Positions 44,079-55,400 of a stretch of 64,000 nucleotides of DNA are shown one piece after another (the stretch's first letter is position 1; every line of letters begins with the position of its first letter). The notes beneath the pieces are model-generated. The model ran no database searches. It was not told where the DNA came from and saw only the letters and a program-made list of their open reading frames with translations. The position numbers and the translations under genes are program-made. Source of the stretch: Arthrobacter sp. 24S4-2 (lineage in GTDB: Bacteria; Actinomycetota; Actinomycetes; Actinomycetales; Micrococcaceae); NCBI RefSeq assembly GCF_005280255.1, contig NZ_CP040018.1, positions 3,782,001-3,846,000 on the forward strand, read 5' to 3'.

Positions 44079-46254
44079 CAGGCGCTGCCGTTTTCCGTCA
44101 GCACTTCAAGCACCGCTTCGCCGTACTTTTCCAGCTTGGAGGGCCCAATGCCGGCCAGCTGTGACAGCTGTTCAAGGGAAGTGGGCCGGGCCTCCGCAAT
44201 CGCCGTGAGCGTCGCATCGGTGAACACGACGAACGCCGGGACTTCGGCGGCAAGGGCGACGTCCTTGCGCCACTGACGCAGTGCTTCAAAGGTCTGCTCC
44301 TCATAGCTCGGCGGGCACTGGCTGCAGCGGCCCACCTTCCGTTCAGCGCCCGTGGACAGCATGCTTCCGCAGACCCGGCACATCGCCGGGGCAGCCGCCT
44401 TGCGCCGCGGGGCGGGACCTTTGCCGCGGGCCGTGGAGCTGGCCACGGAATCCGGACGCAGGCCGTCAAGGAAGCGCGAGGGCTTCCGGTTGGCCCTCCC
44501 GCCCGGGGTCCGGGCAACGGACCAGGAAAGTGAGAGGTGCTCGCGCGCCCGGGTGATGCCGACGTAGAGCAGGCGGCGTTCCTCGTCCACGTCTTCCGGG
44601 GAGTCGGCGAAGGAGATCGGCATGAGTCCTTCGCAGAGCCCCACGAGGAAGACGGCATCCCACTCGAGCCCCTTGGCGGCGTGCAGCGATGCCAGGGTGA
44701 CGCCCTGCACGGTGGGGGCGTGCTGGGCGAGGGAACGCTCCTGCAGTTCGTTGACGAAATCCGAGAGGGTGAACTGGGGGCCCCTGCTCAGCACCAGCTC
44801 ATCCGCCAGGGCAACCAGCGCGGCCAGGGATTCCCAGCGTTCCCGCAGGGCTCCCCCGTTGTGCGGAGCGGACTCCGTGTAGCCGAGGGAAGCCACGATG
44901 TCCCGGACCAGCTGGCCGAGCGGTTCGGGGGCCGAGGTCTCTGCCGCGGCGCGTGTGGCAGCCCTGAGCTGGAGGATTGCGTCCCGGACTTCCTTGCGGG
45001 CGAAGAACCGCTCCCCCCGCGCAGCTGGTAGCCGATGCCTGCTGATGCCAGGGCCTGTTCGTAGGCTTCGGACTGTCCGTTGGTCCGGAACAGTACGGCG
45101 ATCTCGCTGGCCGGCGTGCCGGCGTCGAGCAGTTCGCGGATCTTGATCGCAACCGTGGCCGCCTCCGCTTCGTCGTCCGCGCATTCGGTGAACTGCGGCA
45201 GCGGCCCGGGCTCCCGTTGTGCCACCAGCTTGAGCGGTGCGGCCCACGCCGCGTCCGCGACGGGTCCCCCGCTGCGGCGGCCGGCGAGCAGGTCGTTGGC
45301 CAGTTTTACCACTTGGGGCGTGGACCGGTAGTCCCGGATCAGCTTGACGACGCTGGCTCCCGGGTACATGGCTTTGAAGCCCAGCAAGTGCTTGGGTGAC
45401 GCACCGGTGAACGAGTAAATGGTCTGGCTGGCGTCGCCCACTACGCAGAGTTCGTCGCGTCCGCCCAGCCACAGTTCCAGGAGCCGCTGCTGCAGCGGCG
45501 AAACATCCTGGTACTCGTCCACTACGAAGTGCCGGTACTGTTCCCGCACAGTAGCCGCGACTTTCGGATCCTCCTGCAGGATGCCCACAGTAATCAGCAG
45601 GACGTCCTCGAAATCGATGACGTTGCGGTCGGTCTTGACGTCCTCGTAGGACTGGAAGACGCGGGCCACGGCGGTGAGGTCGAAGCCGCCCGGGTTGCCC
45701 CTGCCCTGCGCATTCTCCAGGTAGTTGGCAGGGGTAAGCATGGACACCTTGGCCCATTCGATCTCCGAGGCCAGGTCCCGGATGGACGCACGGTCAGTGC
45801 TCAGCCTGAGACGCCTGGCAGCCTCGGCGATCATCTGAGCCTTGTGGTCCAGGAGATTGGGAAGCGCGCCGCCCACCGCCTGCGGCCAGAAGAACTGGAG
45901 CTGCCGCAGTGCCGCAGCATGGAAGGTCCGTGCCTGGACGTTGCCTACGCCGAGGTCGCGCAGCCGGCTTCGCATTTCCGCAGCGGCGCGTGCAGTAAAG
46001 GTCACGGCCAGCAGCCGCTGGGGGCTGTAAACGCCCGAGTGCACGCCATAGGCGATCCGGTGCGTAATGGCGCGTGTCTTGCCCGTGCCTGCGCCCGCGA
46101 GCACGCAAAGCGGGCCGTTCAGCGTGCTGGCGACTTCCCTCTGCTCGTCGTCGAGTCCGCCAAGAATGCGGTCTTCAAGGGACCGGTTGTCCTGCGGAAC
46201 TTCCGGGGACGCGCTATCGCCGGCGGCGATGCGTTCAAAATTGTCAGTTGTCAC
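44078..46254 (-). pseudogene. uvrD2: ATP-dependent DNA helicase UvrD2, frameshifted
   Basis: A superfamily 1A 3'-5' helicase. Walker A is VLAGAGTGKTRAITH; motif II is VVDEYQDVSPLQQR; motif III is VVGDASQTIYSFTGA; motif IV is RDYRSTPQVV; motif VI is YVGITRARE. A tetra-cysteine zinc element (CRVCGS...CSQC) and a C-terminal HRDC domain (LTAIAEARPTSLEQLSQLAGIGPSKLEKYG) follow, which is the UvrD2 architecture of mycobacteria. The frame breaks between GYQLRGG and ERFFARKE at a run of six G on the minus strand (45013-45018); a seventh G restores 725 residues. UvrD2 is essential in mycobacteria, so the break is probably a consensus error. Confidence 0.92.
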
Positions 46255-46311
46255 TTTGCTGCTCAGTCGGTCGATGGTTTCCGGTGGAGTGTCCGCTGCT
46301 GCCGCGGGGAA

Positions 46312-47403
46312 TCAAGTGTCGGCGGGACGGTCCCGGATGACGCCGCCATACCAATGTTCAATGAGTGACCGGGCAATGGACAGCCTGCTGGAAATGACGA
46401 TCTCACCCCTAAGCACGGCTTCCTGGAGTTCCGCACGGCTGAACCACCGGGCCCGGGTGACCTCCACGCCGTCGGGCGTTGCTTCCGTGTCGGCTGTTGT
46501 GGCGGTGAACCCCAGCATCAGCGAGGCCGGGAACGGCCACGACTGGGAGCCCAGGTACTGGGCGGCAGTGACCCGCACTCCTACTTCCTCCTGGATTTCG
46601 CGCACGACTGCCTGTTCGAGGGATTCCCCCGGCTCCACGAATCCGGCCAGGGTGGAATAGTTCTTTGCGTCCAGCGGCCCGCCGCCGCCCAGCAGGAGCC
46701 GGTCATCCGGGCCAACCACGGTGACGATGATGGCGGGATCGGTCCGGGGGTAATGCTCGGAGTTGTCCGCGGGGCAGCGGCGGACCCAGCCGCCGGCCTC
46801 CACGAGCGTTGCGGCGCCGCACCGAGGGCAGTGCAGGTGTGTGGCATGCCAGTTTGCGATGGCGCTGGCTTCGACGAACAGGGCGGTATCCGTGGCATTC
46901 AGGCGGGCCGCGATTTCGCGGAAACCCGTCCACACGGCGTCGGCCGGTATCCCGGCGATCCCCCGCTCAAACTGTTCGGCATGGACTTCGAAAGGTTCGT
47001 CCAGGACGAAGAGCACTAGCTCCGTGCCCTCTGCCAGGTCCGAACCTTGCAGGGCGGAACCGAGGTAAATCATCATCGACGGGGGCGATCCGGCCTGATG
47101 GAGGCTCTCCGCCAGGCCGGCAGCCTCCATCAGCAGCAGGCTATCGCCGCAGACCAGGGCCTGCCGGTGGGAGAGCACCATGGCGCGTGCTGTTCCGGAG
47201 CCGACCACGGCCTCAACCATTCCCGGCTTCATGCGGGCACCGGATCCGCGGTCAACCAACGCAGGGCGGACGGGAAGGACGGTGTCCATCAGATGGTTCG
47301 CCGGCAGGCGCTTCAAGGGGGCCGCACCGCCCGGTGACACATTCTCAGCTGCCTTGTTTTGTTCTGCTGTATTTTGGGCTGCCGGGGACTCCGCAAGACT
47401 CAT
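46312..47403 (-). CDS. nudC: NAD(+)/NADH diphosphatase NudC
   Basis: A 363-residue Nudix hydrolase that cleaves NADH to NMNH and AMP and can remove NAD caps from RNA. It has a zinc-binding segment (LHCPRCGAATLVEAGGWVRRC) at about residues 205-225 and the NudC linker SEHYPRTDPAIIV. The Nudix box starts at GFVEPGESLEQAVVREI and ends QEEVGV, and the NADH-specific end motif is seen as SQSWPFPASLMLGF. The ATG at 47403 (MSLAESPAA) is preferred; the frame remains open upstream without homology. It is adjacent to uvrD2, as in mycobacteria. Confidence 0.95.
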   Translation of the reverse strand: MSLAESPAAQNTAEQNKAAENVSPGGAAPLKRLPANHLMDTVLPVRPALVDRGSGARMKPGMVEAVVGSGTARAMVLSHRQALVCGDSLLLMEAAGLAESLHQAGSPPSMMIYLGSALQGSDLAEGTELVLFVLDEPFEVHAEQFERGIAGIPADAVWTGFREIAARLNATDTALFVEASAIANWHATHLHCPRCGAATLVEAGGWVRRCPADNSEHYPRTDPAIIVTVVGPDDRLLLGGGGPLDAKNYSTLAGFVEPGESLEQAVVREIQEEVGVRVTAAQYLGSQSWPFPASLMLGFTATTADTEATPDGVEVTRARWFSRAELQEAVLRGEIVISSRLSIARSLIEHWYGGVIRDRPADT

Positions 47404-47579
47404 GTACCCACCGTACTGACTCCGGCAGACAATTGACATTTGCCCAGGCCGCCCAGGCTGCCCCGGGAAGCCGCCCGACGGCCCCCTTGGCAATGGAAAT
47501 TGCCACGTAAATCGTCCCGATCTGGAGACTCGCCGTAGTACATCGCCGTCTTGGGCGCCAGTCAATCTACCGTGGATGC

Positions 47580-48917
47580 GTGAGAAGAAAACCGATCGAA
47601 CTGGCAGCTGTAGCAACTGCGGCAGTCCCCGGACTGACGCCCACCGCCGTGAGTTCAGCTCCCGACGATCCGGCGGACTTCGATTCGGCACTTCTGCTGG
47701 ACTCGGAGGGGAAGCAGTGGCGTGTCCGTTCGCCCCGCCACGCCGAAGCCAGTGCACGGCTGGAAACGGAGTTCATGGTTCTTCGTGCCTTCGCGCCGGG
47801 CATCAGGGCCGAACTGCCCTTCCTCATGCCCACAGTTGCAGGCACCGTGCGGCAGGGGACACTCAGCACCTTCGTTTACTCCCACCTGGCCGGCACCACA
47901 CGCAGTGTCGAAGAGCTGACAGCGGGCCCGGAAGGCCTCGCACGGGAGCTGGGTGCGGCCCTGGCCGCCATCCACGACCTTCCCCAGGCCCTGGTCAGCA
48001 ACGCCGACCTTCCCAGCTACACTCCCAACGAATTCCGGCAGCGGCGACTCAACGAACTCGACCAGGCCGCGACCACCGGAAAGATCCCCCCGGTGCTCCT
48101 GCGCCGGTGGGAACACGCCCTTGAGGATGTGTCCCTCTGGCGCTTCAATCCCTGCGTGGTGCACGGTGACCTGCACGAGGACAACATCCTGGTGGACGGC
48201 CACCGGGTGACGGCCGTTACCGGCTGGACCGATTTGCGCATCGGCGATCCGGCCGACGACATGGCCTGGCTGGTGGCCTCCAATGAACAGGGCTTCGTCG
48301 ACGCCGTGCTTCGCCACTACACGTCCAGCCGCAGGGATGCCCCGGACGCCCACCTGCTGCGCCGGGCAGCGCTCTCCGCCGAATTTGCGCTGGCCCAGTA
48401 CCTCGTGAAGGGCCTCGCCGCGGACGATCATGACATGATCCGTGAAGCCGAAGCCATGCTTGCCTCGCTGGCCGAGGACATCGCCGAACACGGCGGACAG
48501 CCCATCAGCGTTGAGCCGTTGCCGCAGGCCGTTCCGGCGGTGAGTGTGGAACCGTTGCCGCAGGACCCGGCGGCCGGTGCCGCCCAGCCTGCTCTTGCCG
48601 CCGACCAGATTGCCGGGATGTCCGGAGCACCCTCAGCGGACGCCATGCCCTCCGTGCATGTGACGCCGATCCCGGCCGACGCCGTACAGGGTTCATCTGG
48701 CGTGGCCGCACCCCGCGGCGACCTGTCCGGTGGAACCGAAACCAAGCATTCCGGGGAATCCGTATCCTCCGGCGGGGACCAAGCCGGGACTGCTTCCGCC
48801 GGGGGCAGCGAATCGGGCCCGGCAGCCGGCGGCGGAAACCCGGCTTCTCCCCCGGCGTTCTCCGCGGACGACACGTCCACCGCAGCCCTCAAGATTGTGG
48901 ACGCAAAGTTCCGCTAA
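47580..48917 (+). CDS. APH-family phosphotransferase
   Basis: A 445-residue protein with a kinase domain of the aminoglycoside/macrolide phosphotransferase family at about residues 1-300. The catalytic loop is VVHGDLHEDNILV, and GWTDLRIGDPADDMAWL replaces the usual IDWE/D metal loop. The lobe between nucleotide loop and catalytic loop is family-like (FVYSHLAGTT). The last 140 residues are Pro/Ala/Gly/Ser-rich, including two copies of a VEPLPQ element. It occupies the place where mycobacteria have a K+ channel gene (Rv3200c). The substrate is unknown; macrolide kinase relatives are only one option. The start is a GTG; the end overlaps adnB by 29 bases. Confidence 0.85.
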   Translation: MRRKPIELAAVATAAVPGLTPTAVSSAPDDPADFDSALLLDSEGKQWRVRSPRHAEASARLETEFMVLRAFAPGIRAELPFLMPTVAGTVRQGTLSTFVYSHLAGTTRSVEELTAGPEGLARELGAALAAIHDLPQALVSNADLPSYTPNEFRQRRLNELDQAATTGKIPPVLLRRWEHALEDVSLWRFNPCVVHGDLHEDNILVDGHRVTAVTGWTDLRIGDPADDMAWLVASNEQGFVDAVLRHYTSSRRDAPDAHLLRRAALSAEFALAQYLVKGLAADDHDMIREAEAMLASLAEDIAEHGGQPISVEPLPQAVPAVSVEPLPQDPAAGAAQPALAADQIAGMSGAPSADAMPSVHVTPIPADAVQGSSGVAAPRGDLSGGTETKHSGESVSSGGDQAGTASAGGSESGPAAGGGNPASPPAFSADDTSTAALKIVDAKFR

Positions 48918-51900
48918 CGGCGGGATTACCGGCCAGTGCTGCGGCTCCGCCGAGGGCCGCGGTGATGATCTCTTCCAGCTGCTCCGCCGAGCCAAGATCA
49001 TGGGGGCGCACCACCTGGTCCTCGCCCACGTAATAGAAGGCGGCGCGGACGCTGTCCAGCGGAACTCCTTGGAGCCTGGCCCACGCCAGACGGTAGACAG
49101 CCAGCTGGACAGCCTTCACCTTCAGCTGGCCTGCAGCGGGACGGCGGCCCGTCTTCCAGTCCACCAGGTCCCAGCCGCCGTCGGCATCCCGAAACACGGC
49201 ATCGATGCGGCCGCGCACCACTACGTCGCCGATGCGAGTCTCCACCGGAACCTCAACATGGGCGGGTGCGCGGTGCGCCCACTCGGAATTCCGGAACGTC
49301 TCCACCATGGAGTCCAGCCCGTAGGCCTCGTCAATGTGGTTGTCCGAACCCGGCGCCTCGTCCAGGTCCAGCATTCCTGCCGAGCCGAAGTACTCCTCCA
49401 CCCAGGCATGGAAAGCCGTGCCCTTGCGTGCCGACATGCCTGGCTCTCGGGGAACCGGCCGGCGCAGGCGGGCCACCACTGAACCGGGATCGTCGCCCAG
49501 GTCCACAAAAGTGGAAGCCGAGATATGCCCGGGCAGGTGGACATCCTGAACGGCGGACCGGCGGTGGCGGCGCTCCAGCAGCAGCGCCGCTTCCCGTGCC
49601 CAGTTTGCCGCGAGGCTGCGGGGCTGCCGGGGCTGTTCGGAAACGGAACCCCCAGCGGCATTCACCGGACCACCGGCAGCCACGGCTTCGCGGACCCGCA
49701 CGGCAGCCGTTTCCATTGCTGCCCGCCGTCCCGGGACCAGCCTGAGCCTGGCGCCGGTTCGCGGGTCGACAGGTCCCTCCAGCGGGTCGTAGGGCCACAG
49801 CGCCAGTTCGAGATCCTGGGTCAACGGACTTTCGGCCGGCAACGATGTTTCCTCCACGGATTCAGGGTGCACGACGGCGGCCAGCTCCTGCGGCGCTTCC
49901 GGCAACCCGGCGGGTCCGCCCGCAGCCTGCCCGGTGGCGCCTGCAAGAGGCGCCAGCTCCGCAAGGAACGGCGACATCTCGGCCATCCCGGCGCGCGACC
50001 CGACCCAGGCGGCGCTGGAAACCCACAGCACGAATTTCGCCCGGGTGTAGGCCACGTAGGCGAGCCGGCGTTCCTCGGCCTCGCCGTGCGCCTGGACGTC
50101 AGCCTTGAAGTCCTTCTCGGCATCCAGCCACCCTTTTTGGTCGGGCTGGTCCAGGTCCCACTGCGGCAGATCGGCGCGGTCTCCCCGCAGCGGCCACGGC
50201 AGGGCAGCGCTTCCACTGCTCCAACGCGAATCCCGGCTGCTCGGGAAAGCCCCGGCGTTCAGCCCCGGGACAAACACAACGTCCCATTCCAGGCCCTTTG
50301 AGGCGTGCACAGTCAGAAGCTGAACGGCTTCATGGTTGACGTCCGGTGCTGCCACGTCCAGCCCGCCTTCCTCGGTGGCCGCTGCCTCCAGCCAGGCAAG
50401 GAAGGCGAGGACGTCAACGCGGTGCGAGGTGTGCAGGAAGCCCGCCGCAGCATCATGGAACGCGTCCAGGTTCCGCCGGGCCTGGTGGATGCTGAACCCG
50501 GGGCGGGCCGCCACCTCAATATCAAGAAGCATGGCCCGTTCCACCTCGCCGAGCAGCGTGGTCAGGTCATCGCCCATGAATCCCCTGAGCTGCCGGAGTT
50601 CGGACGAGAAGGCGTGCAGCCGGTCCAGGGCAGCCGTGCTCAGACTCCGGCCGTGGCCCGACGTCCACCCTTCGCGAGGCAGCCAGTCCAGGGCTTCCAC
50701 CAGGCTCGCCGAATCGGTGATGTCGCCCTCAATGACGTCGGCGTCGGCATCGTCGCCCTCCTCCGGACCCGGGCGCCCGCGGCGCCGTGCAAGGAAAGCG
50801 GACCAGTCCCGGAATGCCATGAGGTCCGCCGGTCCTATCCGCCAGCGGGCCCCGGCAAGGAGGCGCATCAGCGAGTCCGAGCGGCCCGGATCGGCGAGGA
50901 CGCGCAGCGTGGCTACCAGGTCCACAATTTCGGGGGTGTCCAGAAGGCCTCCGAGACCCACAATTTCATAGGGGATCCCCCGTACTTCAAACTCGCGCCG
51001 AACGCACTCCATCTGGGCCCGGCGGCGGCACAGCACGGCCATGGCAGGCGGTACGCGATCTTCCCCGGCTGAGTCCTCGAAGTCGGTGACGCGGTACTTC
51101 AGCACATCACCGGCAATGGCCCTGGCCTCGTCTTCGTCCGTCGCAAACCGGCCGATGACCACCTTCCCCTGCGCTGCGGCGGGGCTGGGCTGCAGCGGCG
51201 GGACTTCCACGGACTCTGCGGACTCCCGCTCCCCGGCCGGACCGGCCTGTACGGCAGCAGCGCTGAGCGGCGCCGAGATGACGTTGGCCGCGGACAGGAT
51301 GTTGCGACCGTTGCGCCACGCAGTGGTCAGGTAGGAAGTGGGCGCCACCGTAAACGTGTCGCGGGCCAGAGCGTTCCCAAGCCCATCGGGCCCGGAACCT
51401 GGATCGGCCGCGGCGGCGTCCGGCGCGTCTGCATCCACCCTGACCGGGAACTCCCGGACAAAGTGGAAGAGCTGGCCGGCGGACGCGCCCCTGAACCCGT
51501 AGATCGACTGGTTGGGATCCCCCACTGCCGTCACGGCATGGCCGCCGCCGAAGAGCCGGGAGAACAGAACGAGCTGAGCGTGGGAGGTGTCCTGGAATTC
51601 GTCGAGCAGGACCACCTTGAACCGCTGGCGTTCCACTTCGGCGGCGAGCGGAATCTCGCTGGCCACACGGGCGGCCAGCGCCACCAGATCGCCGAAGTCG
51701 AGCGCTCCGCGTGCCCGCTTTGCTTCGGAATACCTGCCCACTATTTCGGCCACGCTGGCCCTCGTGCGCAGCATGGCGCCCAGTTCGCCGGCAGCCTGGG
51801 TCGGGTTCTTTTTGGCGCCGGCCACATAAGGCAGGGCGTCATATTCGGCGACCCGGTCCATCAGCCAGTCCTGCACCTGGCCGGGATCCCGGAGGTGTTC

Positions 51901-52482
51901 GGCGCATTCGCCCGCGAGCTGGATGACGGCCCGCACGAGCGTGGACTTGGCTGCGCGGAAGTGCTCGTAGTCGCCGTCGAAAGCCTCCACCACTTCGCTG
52001 GCAAGCTGCCATGCCTGGGCACCGCCCAGCAGCACAACGTCGCGTTCCACACCGAGCCGGAGACCATAGTCAGACACGATGCCGCTGGCGTAGGAGTGGT
52101 ATGTGGACACCTTGGGTTCCAGGGCGTCCTCGCTGAGCAGTCCAGCCGGGAAGGTCAGGTGCCGGGTGTCCTCCGCTGCGATGCGTTGGAGGGCGGCCAG
52201 CTTGGCGCGGATCCGGCTGGCCAGTTCCCCGGCAGCCTTGCGTGTAAACGTGACACCAAGGACCTCCTCGGGCCGTACCCAGCCGTTGGCCACGAGCCAC
52301 ACCACGCGGTCCGCCATCGTCGCGGTTTTGCCCGAGCCTGCGCCGGCGATGACCAGCCGCGGCGTGAGCGGCGAGGAGATGATGGCAGACTGTTCCGCTG
52401 TGGGGCTGTTGCGTTCGCCCAACATGGCCGTCAGCTTCTCGGGTGAAAACCGCGGCGCCGGGACGTCGTGGGCCGGCGTCAT
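48889..52482 (-). CDS. adnB: AdnB-like helicase-nuclease subunit
   Basis: A 1197-residue subunit of the AdnAB double-strand-break resection machine. The UvrD-type motor shows Walker A VIAGAGSGKTATMADR, motif II VVLLDEFQDTSHAQ, VGDPNQSIYGFRGAS, HASKGLEWDVVFVPG and AYTRAKFVLWVS. The C-terminal RecB-like PD-(D/E)XK nuclease has GRIDAVFRDADGGWDLVDWKTGRRP with Asp and Lys in place. The ATG at 52482 is chosen: AGGT six bases upstream and a four-base overlap (ATGA) with adnA. A GTG further up is the alternative. Order and orientation match M. tuberculosis Rv3201c/Rv3202c. Confidence 0.93.
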   Translation of the reverse strand: MTPAHDVPAPRFSPEKLTAMLGERNSPTAEQSAIISSPLTPRLVIAGAGSGKTATMADRVVWLVANGWVRPEEVLGVTFTRKAAGELASRIRAKLAALQRIAAEDTRHLTFPAGLLSEDALEPKVSTYHSYASGIVSDYGLRLGVERDVVLLGGAQAWQLASEVVEAFDGDYEHFRAAKSTLVRAVIQLAGECAEHLRDPGQVQDWLMDRVAEYDALPYVAGAKKNPTQAAGELGAMLRTRASVAEIVGRYSEAKRARGALDFGDLVALAARVASEIPLAAEVERQRFKVVLLDEFQDTSHAQLVLFSRLFGGGHAVTAVGDPNQSIYGFRGASAGQLFHFVREFPVRVDADAPDAAAADPGSGPDGLGNALARDTFTVAPTSYLTTAWRNGRNILSAANVISAPLSAAAVQAGPAGERESAESVEVPPLQPSPAAAQGKVVIGRFATDEDEARAIAGDVLKYRVTDFEDSAGEDRVPPAMAVLCRRRAQMECVRREFEVRGIPYEIVGLGGLLDTPEIVDLVATLRVLADPGRSDSLMRLLAGARWRIGPADLMAFRDWSAFLARRRGRPGPEEGDDADADVIEGDITDSASLVEALDWLPREGWTSGHGRSLSTAALDRLHAFSSELRQLRGFMGDDLTTLLGEVERAMLLDIEVAARPGFSIHQARRNLDAFHDAAAGFLHTSHRVDVLAFLAWLEAAATEEGGLDVAAPDVNHEAVQLLTVHASKGLEWDVVFVPGLNAGAFPSSRDSRWSSGSAALPWPLRGDRADLPQWDLDQPDQKGWLDAEKDFKADVQAHGEAEERRLAYVAYTRAKFVLWVSSAAWVGSRAGMAEMSPFLAELAPLAGATGQAAGGPAGLPEAPQELAAVVHPESVEETSLPAESPLTQDLELALWPYDPLEGPVDPRTGARLRLVPGRRAAMETAAVRVREAVAAGGPVNAAGGSVSEQPRQPRSLAANWAREAALLLERRHRRSAVQDVHLPGHISASTFVDLGDDPGSVVARLRRPVPREPGMSARKGTAFHAWVEEYFGSAGMLDLDEAPGSDNHIDEAYGLDSMVETFRNSEWAHRAPAHVEVPVETRIGDVVVRGRIDAVFRDADGGWDLVDWKTGRRPAAGQLKVKAVQLAVYRLAWARLQGVPLDSVRAAFYYVGEDQVVRPHDLGSAEQLEEIITAALGGAAALAGNPAVSGTLRPQS

Positions 52483-55400
52483 TCGGTTACCTGCTTTCCG
52501 CGGGAGCACAGGGGGCACACTTCAGGCAAGCGGCAACCGTGGCCGCCGTGGCCTGATTTCGCCGGATCGTGGCGTGCCTCGAAAACATTTCCGGACATAA
52601 GCTGCGCGGCCTCGTTCACCATGTCCAGCGCCCAGTTCCCGGAAGGGTCCAGCGGTTCCTGGGCCTGGACGCCGGGGCTTTTGCTGCTGGTGCCGAGCTG
52701 GGCCAGAACTGCCCCGCCCGGCTGGGCGGCTGTGCCCGGAGCGTCCGGGTCGGTAAAACCGCCCGCCAGCACTGCCGCCTGGTACGCGCCCAGCTGCGGG
52801 TGGCGCGACAGATCGCCTTTGGCCGGCTGCCGCTTCCCGGTTTTGAGGTCCACCACCACCAGCCGCCCCTCAGAATCGATCTCCAGCCGGTCCACCTGCC
52901 CCCGCAGCACCGAGGATCTCACGGTCTTCTCGGCTTCAGCTTCCGCCGGTCCGTCTGTTTCCTGTGGCGGATCGTCCACGATGTCCGGCAGATTGACCTC
53001 AAAGTCGCGTTCCACGCCGACCAGGCTCCTGCCTTCACTGCGCATGACCAGGATGTACTGTGCCAGCTTCCGGACCATGGCTTCGGCCCGCTGGAAATCC
53101 AGCTTGCCCTCCCAGTTGTCCTTCATGCCGAGTGTCGGCCAGCGCCGGACCAGCTCTGCAACATATTCGCTGCCCGAAGCGTCAGGCAGATCCTGGGCGA
53201 TGGCGTGGACCAGCGTTCCGAGGCTTCTGGCGAAGTCGGTGGCGGCTTCGCCCCCGGCAGCCTGGATGAACCAGTCGAGCGGGGACTTCTGGACGGTCTC
53301 CACTTTGGACGGCGAGACGAACACTGTTCCTCCGGGCGGCACAATCCGTTCCTCGGAAGACAGCGGCGCGAGCCCCCACCAGGAGTCGGGATGGGCTCCC
53401 GGCACGGACGGTTCGACCGCAGCAAGTCCGGCGAGCACCCTGGCTGCCTCGACGGAATCAGCTGCGTGCTTTCCGTCCAGCTGCGCGTATTGCCGCAGCT
53501 CCGCCACCAGGGCACGCAGTGTGAGCGGACGTTCCACGGGGGTGAATGTCCGCCGGTCCTGGCCGGCCTGCAGCGGCGCGGCATAGTCGAGAAAGGCCGA
53601 GGGCTGTTCGTCCTCGGACGATACCGCGGTGCAGATGAGCACCTCGGTGGCGCGGGAGACCGCCGTCGAAAAGCTGCGGAGTTCGTCGTACCGGATCTCA
53701 CGCAGCCTGCTGATGGGGCCAAGCTGCAGGGCATGGTCCACGCCGTGCTCCACTGCGTCGGCAAAGAGCGTGCTGCCCAGGAGCTCCCCGCGAAGCCTCG
53801 TGTTGGGCCACACGCCTTCCTGCAGGCCGGCGACAATGACCACCGGCCATTCACGTCCGGCAGCACTGGCCGGCGTCATCAGTTCGACGGCGTCCTCCAG
53901 CTGCGCCCGGGCCGCGAGTGTGTCCATCGGGAGCTCCTGGCTGAGCAGGTACTCCAGGAACTGCTCAGGGCCGGAACCCGGCAACTGGTCCACATAGCGT
54001 TCGGCGGTGTGGAAGAGCGCCATCATGGCATCCAGGTCACGGTCTGCCCTGGCGCCCGCCGCACCACCGGCGAGGGCTGCATCGGTCCACCGGGCGGCGA
54101 GGCCGGTGGAGTTCCAAAGTGCCCACAGCACGGTTTCGGCGTTTCCTCCCGGTTCACTGGCGGCTGCCCGCCCGGCATGGATCATCCGGGCGACGCGGCG
54201 GGCAGAGTGCCCTTCAATCCCCAGCGTAGCCAGCGCCCCCGGCTCCAGCAGCGACTCAACCAGGAGTGCGTCGCTGGTCCGTCCGCCTCCGCCCAGGATC
54301 TCCTCGCGCCGAAGTGACTGCCTGAGGCGGCGGAGCTCGATGGAGGTGGCGCCCCCGATTCTGGAGGTCAGGAGGGAGACAGCCGACTCGGGGGTCAGCG
54401 CCGCGGGGTCAAGGGCGACGGCATAGGCATCCAGCAACGGCCGCACTGCCACCTCGTCCCGGACAGCAGACTCGGCAACGGGTACCTGCACGGGGATGCC
54501 ATGCCCGGCGAGGTGACGCAGCAGCTGGTTCAGTTGCCCGCCGTTGCGGACGATCACGGCAATGTCGCCAAGCTCCCGTCCGTGGTTCAGGTGGGCGTCA
54601 AGAATGCGCTGCGCCACGTACCGGAGTTCGTGGACGGGGGACGGCAGGAGATGCCCTTCCACGCTGCCGTCATCTGCGGCAGCGCAACCTTCCGGAGTAT
54701 CCGCCGGGATTCCCGGGATCTCCAGGCGGCGGGCGGACTGTCCGCCGGCGCGCTGGGAGATGCGCGCGGCCACGGAAAGCCAGGCCTGCGCAACGGCGGG
54801 CCGGTGGCGGTGGGTCACCCAGAGCGGACGCTCCAGGGCGGCGCCTGCAGCCGCTGGGTCGCCCGGCAGGCTTCCCGGCGTGCCAGCGGACAAGAGCAGG
54901 TGCGGCAATTCAGCAGTGAGGTCCGGCCTCGCGCCGCGGAACCCCTGGACAACGGTGTCCGGAGAGTAGGTCACATAGCTGTCCTTGCCCGTAGCAATGT
55001 CCGCCAGCAGCTCGAACACGGCCGGGTTGGCCTCCTGGATGTCGTCCACCAGGATGAGCTGAAGGCGGTCCCTCTCGGCGGCCAGGAAGTCCGGGGCGTC
55101 CTGGAATATCTGGCGTGCGGCCGTGATGATTCCGGCGGGATCAAACGCCTCGGGCATCCGCAGGTCCAGTACGTCGCGGTACTCGGCGTAGAGCGCGGCC
55201 GCGGCCACCCAGTCCGGACGGCTGCACTGGCGGGCCAGGGTCACAAGGTCATCAGGTGTCCGGCCGGATTCGATGATGCGGTCGAAGAGCTGGCGGACTT
55301 CCTGGCGGAATCCGCGGGTTTCCAGCGCTGCACCCAGGTCTTCCGGCCACGGCAGTTCCAGGCCGGGCCGGGCGTGGCCCTCGAGCAGTTCCTTGATGAT

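Noticed and set aside
44078..46254. Programmed frameshifting in uvrD2 at the G-run
   Set aside because: A programmed site would normally be conserved and be accompanied by a stimulatory structure; other genes in the window show the same G/C-run breaks, so sequencing error is simpler.
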